DNA of 64,000 bases from Roseibium polysiphoniae (GCF_014842925.1 NZ_JACYXJ010000002.1:372001-436000), one strand, 5' to 3'. Shown: positions 30,415 to 40,995, counted from the first letter of the stretch. Numbers and translations are program-made. The notes: generated by a model from the sequence alone, not told the origin.

Positions 30415-30651
30415 GTGAGTATTTCGTTCGCCGGGCTGATCGGGGCAGTGCTTGGGGGATACCTCGGCTGGCTCGATTGGAAGATCCTGAAAGGGGTCCT
30501 TCAGGCGGCCGAGGAAAAAAACAGACGTGAGGGTGGCGACGGCGGCTTTGTCGCAAAATACGGCGCGCTCTTGCGAGGATTGATTTTTGCAGTTCCGATC
30601 TTCGGTTTTCCGATCATCGGGTATCTGGCCGGCAGTCAACTTGTCGGGTAA
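30415..30651 (+). CDS. Small membrane protein inside the nuo operon
   Basis: A 78-residue ORF filling the gap between nuoH and nuoI. It starts at GTG one base after the nuoH stop (TAAGGTG) and probably relies on coupled translation. Two hydrophobic spans (residues about 3-20 with [13 protein letters not shown], and 52-74 with [19 protein letters not shown]) flank a charged loop [12 protein letters not shown]. Extra short ORFs of unknown role are known in nuo clusters of Rhodobacter relatives. I cannot name its family; an assembly or accessory role in complex I is inference from position only. Confidence 0.65.
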   Translation: MSISFAGLIGAVLGGYLGWLDWKILKGVLQAAEEKNRREGGDGGFVAKYGALLRGLIFAVPIFGFPIIGYLAGSQLVG

Positions 30652-30674
30652 GCACGAGGGAAGGCAACAGGGCG

Positions 30675-31163
30675 ATGGGACTTGATCAGGCCGCCAAATC
30701 GCTGTTCTTGAAGGAGTTCGTTTCGGCGTTCTTTTTGGCCATGCGCTACTTCTTCAAGCCGAAGCCGACAGTCAACTATCCCTTTGAAAAGGGTCCACAG
30801 AGCCCGCGTTTTCGCGGGGAGCATGCCCTGCGCCGCTATCCCAATGGGGAAGAGCGCTGCATCGCCTGCAAACTGTGTGAAGCAATCTGCCCGGCGCAGG
30901 CGATTACCATCGAGGCGGGGCCGCGCCGCAATGACGGAACCCGCCGGACGACCCGTTATGATATCGACATGGTGAAGTGCATCTACTGCGGCTTCTGTCA
31001 GGAAGCCTGTCCGGTGGATGCGATTGTCGAAGGACCCAACTTCGAATTCGCCACCGAAACCCGCGAAGAGCTCTACTACTCCAAGGACAAGCTGCTCGCG
31101 AATGGTGACCGCTGGGAGCGCGAAATCGCTCGCAACATTGAAATGGACGCTCCTTACCGCTAG
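30675..31163 (+). CDS. nuoI: NADH-quinone oxidoreductase subunit I
   Basis: The TYKY-type subunit with two 4Fe-4S clusters (N6a and N6b) that pass electrons to N2 in NuoB. The 162-residue product has Cys62, 65, 68 and 72 ([11 protein letters not shown]) and Cys102, 105, 108 and 112 ([11 protein letters not shown]), with an amphipathic N-terminal helix contacting the membrane arm. It starts 23 nt after the small ORF. Confidence 0.97.
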   Translation: MGLDQAAKSLFLKEFVSAFFLAMRYFFKPKPTVNYPFEKGPQSPRFRGEHALRRYPNGEERCIACKLCEAICPAQAITIEAGPRRNDGTRRTTRYDIDMVKCIYCGFCQEACPVDAIVEGPNFEFATETREELYYSKDKLLANGDRWEREIARNIEMDAPYR

Positions 31164-31253
31164 GGGCATGACGCAACTCATCGAGGCGTTTCGGCAATCC
31201 GGCCGAATGTCTCCTCCCGGCCGGTTCCGGCCAGACGACAGGCAGGTCTATCC

Positions 31254-31868
31254 ATGATCCTGAACGCGCTTTTCTTCTATCTGTTTGCCGGGGTGACCGT
31301 GGCATCGGCCTTTATGGTCATTGCCTCCCGCAATCCGGTGCACTCGGTGCTGTTTCTGATCCTCGCGTTCTGTAACTCTGCCGGGCTGTTCGTCATGCTT
31401 GGTGCCGAGTATCTGGCGATGCTGCTTATCGTCGTCTATGTCGGCGCGGTGGCGGTTCTGTTCCTCTTTGTCGTCATGATGCTGGATGTTGATTTCGTCG
31501 AGTTGCGACAGGGCTTCCTGCAGTATCTGCCGGTCGGAGCACTGGTCGGACTTGTGCTGCTTGTCGAGATCCTGATGGGCGTTGGCGCATGGGTGATCGC
31601 ACCGGAGCTTCTGACGCATGTTTCCGAGCCGACGCCGGCCTTGAGCGAGATGTCCAACATCGAAGCCATCGGCGCGGTGCTCTACACAAAATACATCTTC
31701 TACTTCCAGGTTGCGGGGCTCGTACTTCTGGTTGCCATGATCGGCGCCATTGTCCTGACCTTGCGCCACAAGGAATACGTCAAGCGGCAGAACATTGCCG
31801 AACAGGTTGCCCGGACGCCGGCAACGGCCGTCGAGATCAAGAAGGTCGAGACGGGCAAGGGTATCTAG
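31254..31868 (+). CDS. nuoJ: NADH-quinone oxidoreductase subunit J
   Basis: A membrane-arm subunit (ND6 type) of 204 residues with about five hydrophobic spans, including the conserved third span region [21 protein letters not shown] with its pi-bulge Gly and Tyr. The C-terminus is polar. It lies 90 nt after nuoI; this gap contains a short GGCCGG-TT-CCGGCC dyad (31219-31232). Confidence 0.95.
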   Translation: MILNALFFYLFAGVTVASAFMVIASRNPVHSVLFLILAFCNSAGLFVMLGAEYLAMLLIVVYVGAVAVLFLFVVMMLDVDFVELRQGFLQYLPVGALVGLVLLVEILMGVGAWVIAPELLTHVSEPTPALSEMSNIEAIGAVLYTKYIFYFQVAGLVLLVAMIGAIVLTLRHKEYVKRQNIAEQVARTPATAVEIKKVETGKGI

Positions 31869-31890
31869 CGCCGAGGCGCACTTCATCTAG

Positions 31891-31927
31891 ACCGGACCAA
31901 GGCGAACCACTCCGCGCCAGGTCCGGT
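31891..31927 (+). other. Intercistronic dyad between nuoJ and nuoK
   Basis: ACCGGACC and GGTCCGGT form a perfect 8-bp stem enclosing 21 nt, with an inner GGCG/CGCC pairing possible. No T-tract follows, so it is more likely an mRNA-processing or stability element than a terminator. Confidence 0.4.
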
Positions 31928-31960
31928 GGGCTTAAACGAGGGGAGCACGGCGAGGCGCCC

Positions 31961-32269
31961 ATGGAAATCGGTCTGTCGCATTATTTGGCGGTTGCAGCCA
32001 TCCTGTTCACGATTGGCATCTTCGGGATCTTTTTGAACCGGAAGAACGTGATCGTCATCCTGATGTCCATCGAGCTCATTCTGCTTTCGGTGAACCTCAA
32101 CTTTGTCGCCTTCTCGTCGCATCTCGGCGATCTGATGGGGCAGATCTTCACCTTGCTGGTGCTGACAGTGGCTGCTGCTGAAGCTTCCATCGGCCTCGCT
32201 ATTCTGGTGGTGTTCCACCGAAACCGCGGCTCCATCGCCGTGGAAGACATCAACATGATGAAAGGCTAG
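31961..32269 (+). CDS. nuoK: NADH-quinone oxidoreductase subunit K
   Basis: A membrane-arm subunit (ND4L type) of 102 residues with three spans and the two intramembrane glutamates of the proton path ([11 protein letters not shown] and [10 protein letters not shown]). The start [10 protein letters not shown] is preceded by GGCGAGGCG. It ends 6 nt before nuoL. Confidence 0.96.
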   Translation: MEIGLSHYLAVAAILFTIGIFGIFLNRKNVIVILMSIELILLSVNLNFVAFSSHLGDLMGQIFTLLVLTVAAAEASIGLAILVVFHRNRGSIAVEDINMMKG

Positions 32270-32275
32270 GGGCGA

Positions 32276-34270
32276 ATGTACTCCGCAATCGTATTCCTGC
32301 CTCTGATCGGCTTCCTGATTGTCGGGTTGTTCGGTAAGGCTCTGGGGGACAAGGCCAGCGAATATATCACCACAGGGTTGGTGATCGTCGCTGCGCTTTT
32401 GTCCTGGGTCGCGTTCTTTACGGTCGGCTATGGCGAAACGGCGCTTTATCAGGTCGAGATCATGCGCTGGATCACAGCCGGGGCGCTTGATGTCTCCTGG
32501 TCCCTGCGTATCGACACGCTGACCGTTGTCATGCTGGTCGTTGTGAACTCTGTTTCTGCGCTGGTTCATGTCTATTCGATTGGCTACATGCACCATGATC
32601 CGCACCGGCCACGGTTCTTCGCCTATCTGTCGCTCTTCACCTTCGCGATGCTCTCGCTGGTCACATCCGACAACCTGTTGCAGATGTTCTTCGGCTGGGA
32701 AGGCGTTGGTCTTGCGTCCTATCTTCTGATCGGCTTCTGGTACAACAAGCCATCGGCCAATGCAGCGGCGATGAAAGCCTTTGTGGTCAACCGCGTGGGT
32801 GACTTCGGCTTTGCGCTCGGCATTTTCGGCGTCTTCTATGTTTTCAACAGCATCGATCTGTCCACGGTGTTTGCAAATGCCCCGGCGCTGATGGAAGGCG
32901 AGGGTCATGGCCAAGTCATGAGCTTCCTCGGCTATCATCTGGATGCCCGTGGCGCGATGACCGTGATCTGTCTGCTGCTGTTCATGGGAGCGATGGGCAA
33001 GTCGGCCCAGTTCCTGCTGCACACCTGGCTGCCGGACGCGATGGAAGGCCCGACGCCTGTTTCCGCTCTGATCCACGCAGCGACCATGGTCACCGCGGGT
33101 GTCTTCATGGTGGCGCGCCTGTCGCCTCTGTTTGAGCTCTCGCATACGGCTCTGACGGTCGTTACCTTCTTCGGTGCGACAACGGCGTTTTTCGCCGCGA
33201 CGGTTGGTCTGGTGCAAAACGACATCAAGCGCGTGATCGCCTATTCGACCTGTTCGCAGCTTGGCTACATGTTCGTGGCTCTGGGTGTTGGCGCCTATTC
33301 GATCGCCGTGTTCCACCTCTTCACGCACGCCTTCTTCAAGGCCCTTCTGTTCCTTTGCGCCGGTTCGGTCATTCACGCCGTGTCCGATGAACAGGACATG
33401 CGAAAGATGGGTGGCCTGCGGAAGCACATTCCGATCACCTATTGGACCATGTTCATTGGGACCGTCGCCCTGACCGGTGTCGGTATCCCGTTCACGCACA
33501 TCGGTTTCGCCGGCTTCATCTCCAAGGATGCGGTGATTGAGGCAGCCTATGCCGGTCACAACGCAATGGCGCAGTACGGCTTCTGGCTGACCGTCATTGC
33601 TGCCGGTCTGACGTCCTTCTACTCTTGGCGCCTGACCTTCATGACCTTCCATGGCAAGCCGCGGGCGTCCGTCGATGTCATGAAGCACATTCATGAATCG
33701 CCACTGGTGATGACGGTGCCGCTGTTCCTTCTGTCAATCGGTGCGGTTCTGGCCGGGATGGTCTTCTACGGCTCTTTCTATGGCGATGGTTACGATGCCT
33801 TCTGGAAGGGTGCTCTGTTCACCGGCTCCGAGAACCATGTGCTGCATGACATGCACGAGGTTCCTGCCTGGGTGAAGGTTTCACCCTTCGTGATGATGGT
33901 CCTGGGCTTCCTGGTGGCCTATCAGTTCTACATCCGCTCGCCGGAAACGCCAAAGAAGCTGGCGGAGGAACACTCGGGGCTCTACCAGTTCCTGCTCAAC
34001 AAGTGGTACTTCGATGAGCTCTACAACTTCCTCTTCGTGCGTTCCGCAATGTGGATCGGCCGCGTTCTTTGGAAGCAGGGAGACGGCAAGGTGATTGACG
34101 GTTACGGGCCCAATGGCGTTGCCGCCCGGGTTCAGAACGTCACGACCTGGGTCGTGAAACTGCAGACCGGATACCTTTACCACTATGCCTTTGCGATGCT
34201 GATCGGCGTGGCTGCCCTCATCACCTGGTCGATGTTTACCGGTGCTGGCACCGTCGGAGGAGCTCACTGA
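32276..34270 (+). CDS. nuoL: NADH-quinone oxidoreductase subunit L
   Basis: The distal antiporter-like proton-pumping subunit (ND5 type), 664 residues. It shows the family segments [50 protein letters not shown] and [15 protein letters not shown]. The long C-terminal part corresponds to the lateral amphipathic helix and final anchor span. Its stop overlaps the nuoM start by one base (TGATG). Confidence 0.97.
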   Translation: MYSAIVFLPLIGFLIVGLFGKALGDKASEYITTGLVIVAALLSWVAFFTVGYGETALYQVEIMRWITAGALDVSWSLRIDTLTVVMLVVVNSVSALVHVYSIGYMHHDPHRPRFFAYLSLFTFAMLSLVTSDNLLQMFFGWEGVGLASYLLIGFWYNKPSANAAAMKAFVVNRVGDFGFALGIFGVFYVFNSIDLSTVFANAPALMEGEGHGQVMSFLGYHLDARGAMTVICLLLFMGAMGKSAQFLLHTWLPDAMEGPTPVSALIHAATMVTAGVFMVARLSPLFELSHTALTVVTFFGATTAFFAATVGLVQNDIKRVIAYSTCSQLGYMFVALGVGAYSIAVFHLFTHAFFKALLFLCAGSVIHAVSDEQDMRKMGGLRKHIPITYWTMFIGTVALTGVGIPFTHIGFAGFISKDAVIEAAYAGHNAMAQYGFWLTVIAAGLTSFYSWRLTFMTFHGKPRASVDVMKHIHESPLVMTVPLFLLSIGAVLAGMVFYGSFYGDGYDAFWKGALFTGSENHVLHDMHEVPAWVKVSPFVMMVLGFLVAYQFYIRSPETPKKLAEEHSGLYQFLLNKWYFDELYNFLFVRSAMWIGRVLWKQGDGKVIDGYGPNGVAARVQNVTTWVVKLQTGYLYHYAFAMLIGVAALITWSMFTGAGTVGGAH

Positions 34271-35790
34271 TGATCGACTGGCCCATTCTCACCACGACAA
34301 CGTTCCTGCCGTTGGCAGGGGTGCTGGCGATCCTGTTGGTGCCGGGTGACGACGAGGACGGCAAGCGGAACATCCGCATGGTTGCGCTGTTCTCGACCAT
34401 CTTCACCTTTGGCCTGTCACTGTTTGTCTGGGGTTTCTTCGACTACAGCAATCCCGGCTTCCAGATGGTCGAGACCACCGAGTGGCTCGGCGGTGCAATC
34501 AACTACAAGATGGGTGTGGACGGCATCTCGCTGCTCTTCGTGATCCTGTCGACCTTCCTCATGCCTTTCTGCATCCTCGCGTCCTGGGAGAGCGTGCAGA
34601 AGCGGGTGAAGGAATACATGATTGCGTTCCTCATTCTGGAAACCCTGATGATCGGCGTGTTCTGCTCGCTCGATCTGGTGGTCTTCTACGTCTTCTTTGA
34701 AGCTGGCCTGATCCCGATGTTCCTGATCATCGGTGTCTGGGGCGGTGCGCGCCGCGTCTATGCGTCCTACAAGTTCTTCCTCTACACGCTGCTCGGATCG
34801 GTTCTGATGCTGATCGCGATCATGGCGATGTACTGGGAGGCTGGCACCACGGACATCACGGTGCTGCTGCAGCACCCGTTCCCGGCCGAGATGCAGACCT
34901 GGCTCTGGATCGCGTTCTTTGCAAGTTTTGCCGTGAAGATGCCGATGTGGCCGGTTCACACCTGGTTGCCGGATGCCCACGTTGAGGCCCCGACGGCCGG
35001 CTCCGTGATCCTTGCCGGTATCCTGCTGAAGCTCGGTGGCTATGGCTTCCTGCGCTTCTCTTTGCCGATGTTCCCGATTGCCTCGGACATGTTCGCCCCC
35101 ATGGTGTTCACCCTGTCGGTTGTGGCTATCATTTACACCTCGCTCGTGGCGCTCGCCCAGGAAGACATCAAGAAGCTGATTGCCTATTCGTCCGTCGCCC
35201 ACATGGGCTATGTGACCATGGGTATCTTCACCATGACGCCGCAAGGCGTTCAGGGTGGCATCTTCCAGATGCTCTCCCACGGTATTGTTTCCGGCGCGCT
35301 GTTCCTTTGTGTCGGCGTGATCTATGACCGGATGCATACGCGAGAGATTGCTGCCTACGGCGGCTTGGTCAGCCGAATGCCGAAATATGCGGTCGCCTTC
35401 CTGATCTTCACGATGGCGAATGTCGGGCTGCCGGGTACCTCAGGCTTTGTCGGTGAAATCCTGACGCTCATGGGGGCCTATCAGGTGAACACATGGGTTG
35501 CGATGTTCGCGACCACGGGTGTGATCCTATCGGCCGCATATGCGCTGTATCTCTACCGCCGGGTGGTGTTCGGCGCGCTTGAGAAGGAAAGCCTCAAGTC
35601 GATGCTCGACCTGAATCTCAGGGAGAAGGTGATCCTGGTTCCGATGATTGTCCTGACGATCTTCTTCGGGTTCTACCCGATGGCGATCCTGGATGTCACA
35701 CAGGGTGCCGTCGACAACCTGATTACGCAATATCAAGCAGCCCTCGAGGCAGCTGGACAGATCCAGCATGCCACAGCGGCCGCGCACTAA
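34270..35790 (+). CDS. nuoM: NADH-quinone oxidoreductase subunit M
   Basis: An antiporter-like proton-pumping membrane subunit (ND4 type), 506 residues. Conserved segments include [17 protein letters not shown] with the key glutamate, [21 protein letters not shown] and [14 protein letters not shown]. The translational coupling to nuoL by TGATG is direct. Confidence 0.97.
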   Translation: MIDWPILTTTTFLPLAGVLAILLVPGDDEDGKRNIRMVALFSTIFTFGLSLFVWGFFDYSNPGFQMVETTEWLGGAINYKMGVDGISLLFVILSTFLMPFCILASWESVQKRVKEYMIAFLILETLMIGVFCSLDLVVFYVFFEAGLIPMFLIIGVWGGARRVYASYKFFLYTLLGSVLMLIAIMAMYWEAGTTDITVLLQHPFPAEMQTWLWIAFFASFAVKMPMWPVHTWLPDAHVEAPTAGSVILAGILLKLGGYGFLRFSLPMFPIASDMFAPMVFTLSVVAIIYTSLVALAQEDIKKLIAYSSVAHMGYVTMGIFTMTPQGVQGGIFQMLSHGIVSGALFLCVGVIYDRMHTREIAAYGGLVSRMPKYAVAFLIFTMANVGLPGTSGFVGEILTLMGAYQVNTWVAMFATTGVILSAAYALYLYRRVVFGALEKESLKSMLDLNLREKVILVPMIVLTIFFGFYPMAILDVTQGAVDNLITQYQAALEAAGQIQHATAAAH

Positions 35791-35815
35791 CGTTCCGAAG
35801 GCGAGATGAAAGCCA

Positions 35816-37258
35816 ATGTCTGACATGACACAATTGCCTGATCTCATGCCGGTGCTGCCGGAGATTTTCCTGGCCATCGGAGCCATGGTGCTCCTGATGA
35901 TCGGAGTGTTCGGCGGCCAGCGGATCAGCTTCCTGGTCAATGGCATGTCCATGGGCCTGATTGCGGCGACGGCGCTCTTTGTATTGCCTTTCGGAGCACA
36001 TTTCGGCGAGACTTTTGGCGGGGCCTTCGTTCTTGATGACTTCGCCTACTTCATGAAGATCCTGGTCCTGATCGGGTCTTTCTTTGCGATCGCCATGTCC
36101 TGGGCCTTTGCCAAGAGCCAGGCTTTCGACAAGTTCGAGTATCCGGTGCTGATCGTTCTGGCGACGCTCGGCATGCTGTTGATGCTGTCGGCCAACGACA
36201 TGATTGCCCTGTATCTCGGCCTGGAACTTCAGAGCCTTGCGCTTTATGTCGTCGCTGCGATCAACCGGGAATCCGTTCGCTCAACCGAGGCCGGTCTGAA
36301 GTACTTTGTCCTTGGCTCGCTCTCTTCGGGCATGCTGCTCTACGGCATGTCGCTGGTCTATGGCTTTTCCGGCCAGATCGGCTTTCCGGAAATCGCGGAA
36401 GTTCTCGCCCACGAGGGCGCATCCATCGGTCTCGTGATCGGTCTGACATTTGTTCTAGCAGGTATTGCCTTCAAGATTTCGGCAGTGCCGTTCCACATGT
36501 GGACACCGGACGTTTATGAAGGCGCGCCGACGCCCGTGACGGCCTTCCTGGCGGCAGCCCCCAAGGTGGCTGCCATGGGCATGCTGATCCGGATCGTGAT
36601 CGACGGGTTCCAGCCTGTCACCACGGACTGGCAGCAGGTGATTGTCTTTGTCGCGATTGCGTCCATGGCACTTGGCGCCTTCGCCGCGATCGGGCAGACC
36701 AATATCAAGCGCCTGATGGCCTATTCGTCGATCGGCCACATGGGCTACGCACTGGTCGGCCTTGCCGCTGGCACCCAGATCGGGGTCGAGGGTGTGATCA
36801 TCTACATGGCGGCCTATCTTGCCATGACGCTTGGCGTGTTCGCCTGCATTCTCTCCATGCGCCGCAAGGATGGCATGGTTGAGGAGATCAGCGAGCTGTC
36901 CGGGCTGTCGCGGACCAATCTGCCAATGGCCATTCTTCTGGCTGTTCTGATGTGGTCGCTGGCAGGAATTCCGCCTTTTGTTGGTTTCTTTGCCAAGTGG
37001 TTCGTCTTCTCGGCAGCTGTCGAGGCAGGTCTTTATCCGCTCGCAGTCATCGGTGTCGTGATGTCGGTTGTCGGTGCCTACTACTACCTGCGCATCATCA
37101 AGGTGATGTTCTTCGACGAGCCGGCGGAGGCTTTTGAGGCGATGCCGATGGAACTCCGTTTCGTGTTGGGTCTTTCCGGGTTGTTCGTGATTTTCTTTGC
37201 GCTCATGCCTGGTCCGATTGTTCAGGCGGCGAGTTCTGCTGCAGGGGCGCTCTTCTGA
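35816..37258 (+). CDS. nuoN: NADH-quinone oxidoreductase subunit N
   Basis: The third antiporter-like subunit (ND2 type), 480 residues with about 14 spans. Family segments: [33 protein letters not shown] and [16 protein letters not shown]. It is the last complex I gene, and birA follows within 45 nt, suggesting cotranscription. Confidence 0.97.
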   Translation: MSDMTQLPDLMPVLPEIFLAIGAMVLLMIGVFGGQRISFLVNGMSMGLIAATALFVLPFGAHFGETFGGAFVLDDFAYFMKILVLIGSFFAIAMSWAFAKSQAFDKFEYPVLIVLATLGMLLMLSANDMIALYLGLELQSLALYVVAAINRESVRSTEAGLKYFVLGSLSSGMLLYGMSLVYGFSGQIGFPEIAEVLAHEGASIGLVIGLTFVLAGIAFKISAVPFHMWTPDVYEGAPTPVTAFLAAAPKVAAMGMLIRIVIDGFQPVTTDWQQVIVFVAIASMALGAFAAIGQTNIKRLMAYSSIGHMGYALVGLAAGTQIGVEGVIIYMAAYLAMTLGVFACILSMRRKDGMVEEISELSGLSRTNLPMAILLAVLMWSLAGIPPFVGFFAKWFVFSAAVEAGLYPLAVIGVVMSVVGAYYYLRIIKVMFFDEPAEAFEAMPMELRFVLGLSGLFVIFFALMPGPIVQAASSAAGALF

Positions 37259-37302
37259 CCGCATCGGACCGAAACACCGAATTCTCAAACCCGGCGCCGA
37301 AG

Positions 37303-38073
37303 GTGCCGGGTTTGCGCGTTGAACGGCACGGCACTGTCGGCTCCACCAACAATCTTGCGTTCGAAAGAGCGCGTTCCGGCGATCCGGGCGGTTTGTGGAT
37401 CGTGGCTGAGGAACAGTCCGATGGCCGTGGACGGCGGGGGCGCGACTGGGTCTCGCCGCGCGGCAATCTCTTCACCAGTCATCTGCTGCTCGACCCCGGA
37501 CCGAGGGAACGGCTTGGCGAGGTGCCGCTCGTGGCAGCGGTTGCTTTGGCTGATGCAATTGACAAATGCGCCGGAACGCACCAGATGGTGGGGTTGAAGT
37601 GGCCGAACGATCTACTTGTCGATGGTGCAAAGCTTTCGGGTATTCTGCTTGAAGCAGAATCGGTTGCCAGCGGCAGAACGGCGTTGGTGCTCGGGTTTGG
37701 TGTGAACTGTGTAGCTCACCCTGAACATGGGCTTTATCCGACAGTCGATCTTGCTGCCCTCGGACACAGGATCTCTGCAGATCAATTGTTCAATGCGCTG
37801 GCTCTGAGCCTGGATCACTGGCTTTCAGTCTGGCGGCGCGCGGACGGCTTCAAGGACGTCCGGAAGGCCTGGTTGGCCCGCGCTGTTCACCTTGGAAAAA
37901 CGATTAGGGTGCGCAACGGCGATCGCGAGATGGCCGGCACTTTTCTTGATCTCGACAACCGGGGCCATCTTGTTCTTGGCCTTGAGAATGGTCAACGGGA
38001 GACCATTTTCGCAGGTGACGTCTTTCTGGAGGGCTTGCAGCCTGAGGGCTCGCCCGACATCCCGAAGTTTTAA
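37303..38073 (+). CDS. birA: Biotin--[acetyl-CoA-carboxylase] ligase, monofunctional
   Basis: Activates biotin to biotinyl-AMP and transfers it to the carboxyl carrier protein. The 256-residue product has the biotinyl-AMP loop GRGRRGRDW (41-49) and KWPNDLLV, then a C-terminal SH3-like domain. It lacks the N-terminal winged helix of E. coli BirA and so should not be a repressor. The start is GTG with no clear Shine-Dalgarno; the frame is open 5' toward the nuoN end, so the true start could lie up to about 14 codons earlier at a non-standard codon. It sits between nuoN and rnj, as in many alphaproteobacteria. Confidence 0.9.
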   Translation: MPGLRVERHGTVGSTNNLAFERARSGDPGGLWIVAEEQSDGRGRRGRDWVSPRGNLFTSHLLLDPGPRERLGEVPLVAAVALADAIDKCAGTHQMVGLKWPNDLLVDGAKLSGILLEAESVASGRTALVLGFGVNCVAHPEHGLYPTVDLAALGHRISADQLFNALALSLDHWLSVWRRADGFKDVRKAWLARAVHLGKTIRVRNGDREMAGTFLDLDNRGHLVLGLENGQRETIFAGDVFLEGLQPEGSPDIPKF

Positions 38074-38087
38074 GTTTGGAGAACTAA

Positions 38088-39755
38088 ATGGCATCTGCCA
38101 ACGACATGGTCTTTCTGCCACTTGGCGGGGTTGGTGAAATTGGAATGAACCTGGCGCTCTACGGCATCGGCCCTGAGGACAATCGCTCCTGGCTGATGGT
38201 CGATTGCGGAGTTTCCTTTGCCGGCCCGGAGTTGCCCGGGATCGATCTTGTCTTCCCGGATATCAAATTCCTCGAGGAAGAAGCCGACAACATCGTCGGC
38301 ATGGTCATCACCCATGCGCATGAAGATCACTATGGCGCCATCGTGCACCTGTGGCCTTTTCTCAAGGTGCCGGTCTATCTGACACCCTTCACGGCAGCGT
38401 TGCTTGAGGCCAAGACCGAGAGCGAACCTGGCGCCGAGAAGGTTCCGGTCACGGTGGTCAATCAGGGGGACCGGATCGACATTGGACCCTTCAACGTTGA
38501 ATTCGTTACCATGACCCATTCGATCCCCGAGCCCTGCGCGCTTGCGATCCGCACAGACGCGGGTCTCTTCGTTCATACGGGCGACTGGAAGATCGACCAC
38601 ACGCCAGGTGTGGGCTTGCCGATCGACATGAAGCGGCTGCGTGAGCTGGGTGAAGAGGGTGTCACAGCGCTTGTCTGTGACAGCACCAATGCCATCCGCG
38701 ATGGTGTAAGCCCAAGCGAGGGCGATGTTGCCAAAGAGCTGAAGAAGGTGATGAAGACCGCGAAACACCGGATCGCGATCACCACCTTTGCATCCAATGT
38801 GGCCCGTATCCGCGCGATTGCCGAAGCTGCAGCTTCCTGTGAGCGCGATGTTGTGGTGGTTGGACGGTCCATGCACCGGGTGATCGCTGTTGCGGGCGAA
38901 CTGGGCTATCTGGACGGCTTGCCGGCCTTTCATGACGAAGATGCCTATGGCTACCTGCCGCGCGAGAAGACGGTTCTTCTCTGCACGGGGTCCCAGGGCG
39001 AGGCGAGGGCGGCGCTGGCACGCATCGCAAGTGGCGATCATCGCAACATTGCCCTGTCCAAGGGCGACACCGTGATCTTCTCGTCACGGACGATCCCGGG
39101 CAATGAAAAGGCTGTTGGCGAAGTTCAGAACCATCTGGCGGATCTTGATGTTCAGATCATCACCGACAAGGACGCCATGGTGCATGTTTCCGGCCATCCG
39201 CGCCGCGGTGAGCTTGAAGAACTCTACAAATTGCTCAAGCCCAAAGTCGTGGTTCCCGTCCATGGCGAACCGTTGCATCTTGCCGCCCATGCTGAGTTTG
39301 CCCGGTCCATGAAGGTGCCAGAGGTCATTCGTGGCAAGAACGGCGACGTCATACGGCTGAATGCGGGCAGGGCGGCCATCATTGATGAGGCGCCTTTCGG
39401 CATCATGGTCAAGGACGGGTCCATTCTGGACGATCCGGAGGTGACCGGCGTCAAGGAGAGACGCAAGCTGTCCTACGCGGGCGCCCTTGTGATTTCCCTG
39501 GTGGTCAACCGGCAGGGAGATCTGCTGGATGACCCGCAAATGTCGCTGATGGGATTGCCGGATACGGACGACGACGGCGAGCCGATGGAAGACATCGTCA
39601 CAAAGGCGATCGTTGGGGCCGTCACCAGCATTCCCAAGGCCCGCCGCAAGGACAAGGACCTGATCGGCGAGGCGGCGCGACGTGCCGCGCGCGCTGCGGT
39701 GCTCGAGGTCTGGGGCAAAAAGACGCTTTGTCAGGTGCTCGTCACCCGGCTATGA
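38088..39755 (+). CDS. rnj: Ribonuclease J
   Basis: A metallo-beta-lactamase/beta-CASP ribonuclease with 5'-to-3' exonuclease and endonuclease activity in rRNA maturation and mRNA decay. The 555-residue product has the zinc motif HAHEDH (76-81), a further metal His/Asp set (FVHTGDWKID), the beta-CASP segment beginning TTFASNVARI and the HVSGHPRRGE motif. The C-terminal region after about residue 460 is the oligomerisation domain. It starts 14 nt after birA. Alphaproteobacteria use RNase J alongside RNase E, unlike E. coli. Confidence 0.95.
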   Translation: MASANDMVFLPLGGVGEIGMNLALYGIGPEDNRSWLMVDCGVSFAGPELPGIDLVFPDIKFLEEEADNIVGMVITHAHEDHYGAIVHLWPFLKVPVYLTPFTAALLEAKTESEPGAEKVPVTVVNQGDRIDIGPFNVEFVTMTHSIPEPCALAIRTDAGLFVHTGDWKIDHTPGVGLPIDMKRLRELGEEGVTALVCDSTNAIRDGVSPSEGDVAKELKKVMKTAKHRIAITTFASNVARIRAIAEAAASCERDVVVVGRSMHRVIAVAGELGYLDGLPAFHDEDAYGYLPREKTVLLCTGSQGEARAALARIASGDHRNIALSKGDTVIFSSRTIPGNEKAVGEVQNHLADLDVQIITDKDAMVHVSGHPRRGELEELYKLLKPKVVVPVHGEPLHLAAHAEFARSMKVPEVIRGKNGDVIRLNAGRAAIIDEAPFGIMVKDGSILDDPEVTGVKERRKLSYAGALVISLVVNRQGDLLDDPQMSLMGLPDTDDDGEPMEDIVTKAIVGAVTSIPKARRKDKDLIGEAARRAARAAVLEVWGKKTLCQVLVTRL

Positions 39756-39812
39756 GGACAACAATGGGCGCGGCCGACATCTGGTTCGGGCGCAGCCCAA
39801 TGGGAGGTTGAG

Positions 39813-40217
39813 ATGATTGGACGTTTGAACCATGTGGCGATCGCTGTCTCGGACATCGAGGCAGCGACGGCGGTTTACCGCGATACCCTCGGCGCGAGTG
39901 TGTCTGAAAAGGTTGCGCAGCCGGACCATGGCGTCAGCACCGTCTTCATCAATCTCCCGAACACCAAGATCGAGCTGCTGGAACCGCTTGGAGAGAACTC
40001 TCCGATCAACAAGTTCTTGGAAAAGAATCCGTCTGGCGGCATTCATCATGTCTGCTACGAGGTCGATGACATCCTGGCAGCGCGCGACAAGCTGGTCGCC
40101 GATGGGGCCCGTGTGCTTGGAGATGGCGAACCGAAAATCGGCGCGCATGGAAAACCTGTCTTGTTCCTTCATCCCAAAGACTTTCTGGGGACCTTGACCG
40201 AGCTGGAGGAGGCCTAG
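39813..40217 (+). CDS. mce: Methylmalonyl-CoA epimerase
   Basis: Interconverts (2R)- and (2S)-methylmalonyl-CoA in propionyl-CoA catabolism. The 134-residue product is a VOC-fold protein starting GRLNHVAIAVSD, with metal-site His in LNHVAIAV, HGVSTVF, GGIHHVCYEV and a terminal Glu near FLGTLTELEE. It lies 57 nt after rnj with GGGAGG as a strong Shine-Dalgarno. The carboxylase and mutase genes are not in the window. Confidence 0.92.
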   Translation: MIGRLNHVAIAVSDIEAATAVYRDTLGASVSEKVAQPDHGVSTVFINLPNTKIELLEPLGENSPINKFLEKNPSGGIHHVCYEVDDILAARDKLVADGARVLGDGEPKIGAHGKPVLFLHPKDFLGTLTELEEA

Positions 40218-40222
40218 ACCTC

Positions 40223-40495
40223 ATGAGCGTTGTGTTCGCCGTTGCCGTCTATTTCATGATCTGGTGGATCGTTCTTTTCGCCATTCTGCCTTTCGGGATC
40301 CACCGTAGCCAGGAAGAGGCTGGAGAGGTTCTGCCCGGATCTGAGCCAAGTGCGCCCGAGCGGCCCCGCTTTTTGCGGGTGATTCTTCTGACGACGCTGG
40401 TCGCGACATCCATCTTTGCCGGCTATTTCTGGCTCCGGAACTCAGGTGTCACGCTGGCGGATATTCCGTTTTTGACGCCACCCTCCATGCGTTGA
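40223..40495 (+). CDS. DUF1467 family membrane protein
   Basis: A 90-residue protein with two spans (about 3-22 with YFMIWWIVLFAILPFG, and 53-70) around a Pro/Glu-rich loop. The motif WWIVLFAILPFGIHRSQEE is characteristic of DUF1467, a small alphaproteobacterial family of unknown function usually found between mce and proS, as here. It starts 5 nt after mce, so the two are probably cotranscribed. Confidence 0.85.
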   Translation: MSVVFAVAVYFMIWWIVLFAILPFGIHRSQEEAGEVLPGSEPSAPERPRFLRVILLTTLVATSIFAGYFWLRNSGVTLADIPFLTPPSMR

Positions 40496-40549
40496 GAAGC
40501 CACCTGTTCCGGTTGTATCGCGGGGCCAGCTGAAGCTCAGAACGAAAAA

Positions 40550-40573
40550 AAAGCAGGGCTTTCGCCCTGCTTT
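40550..40573 (+). terminator. Intrinsic terminator after the DUF1467 gene
   Basis: A perfect 10-bp stem (AAAGCAGGGC and GCCCTGCTTT) with a TTTC loop, preceded by an A-tract; it can act in both directions. Confidence 0.85.
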
Positions 40574-40615
40574 GCTGTGAGTTCCGCGTCTAATACCCCT
40601 CATCCCTCGTCTAAT

Positions 40616-40733
40616 CTTACGATGTCGACGGGTCGGCTGCGAACCATAAAGATGCGCCGGAGGGGATCTTCCTCCCAAGACTCAGACCGCGATGCCTGTT
40701 GGGTCGTAAGTTATTTTTACAACGACCCTTTTT
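40616..40733 (+). ncRNA. Candidate small RNA upstream of proS
   Basis: A region without an ORF contains one stem-loop (GGAGG...CCTCC around 40660-40676, exposing a C-rich anti-Shine-Dalgarno-like TCCTCCC) and then a Rho-independent terminator: GGGTCGT (40701-40707) pairing with ACGACCC (40722-40728), followed by T5. A free-standing terminator with no gene before it suggests a short transcript. The 5' end is a guess, the strand is inferred from the T-tract, and no known family is recognised. It could instead be a proS leader attenuator. Confidence 0.35.
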
Positions 40734-40995
40734 CTTATGTTTCAAGACAATAGACGATAGAAATTTAGTTGTCACCTATTTGTGCGCATACGCATACATT
40801 TTTTGCTTGCGTAAGAAAGTATCATCTTCGCTTTGGTTTCATTTACCTTTCGAGTGAAATCGCTGATGGCATCAGCTCGCAAATTGTTGGAATGCATAAT
40901 TCTTGGCCATTGCGAAAGTCAGGACTTGTCTTTCAAGCTGCCTTGCGGTTTCACTGCGCTTCACAACGGCCTTCGCCCATATCAAGAGAGAATCC

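Larger units (their letters stand above)
40496..40995. other. Intergenic region upstream of proS
   Basis: 500 nt that are more AT-rich than the flanks. It holds the terminator of the mce unit, a pair of direct CGTCTAAT repeats (40587-40594 and 40608-40615), a candidate small RNA ending near 40733, and then about 260 nt with the proS promoter, for which I see no clean boxes. The proS frame is open from 40903 but is not synthetase-like before 40996. Confidence 0.5.

Noticed and set aside
31883..33694. 603-codon minus-strand ORF
   Set aside because: It is antisense to nuoK-nuoL, His/Arg/Gln/Asp-rich with no domain pattern, and arises from the codon bias of GC-rich genes.
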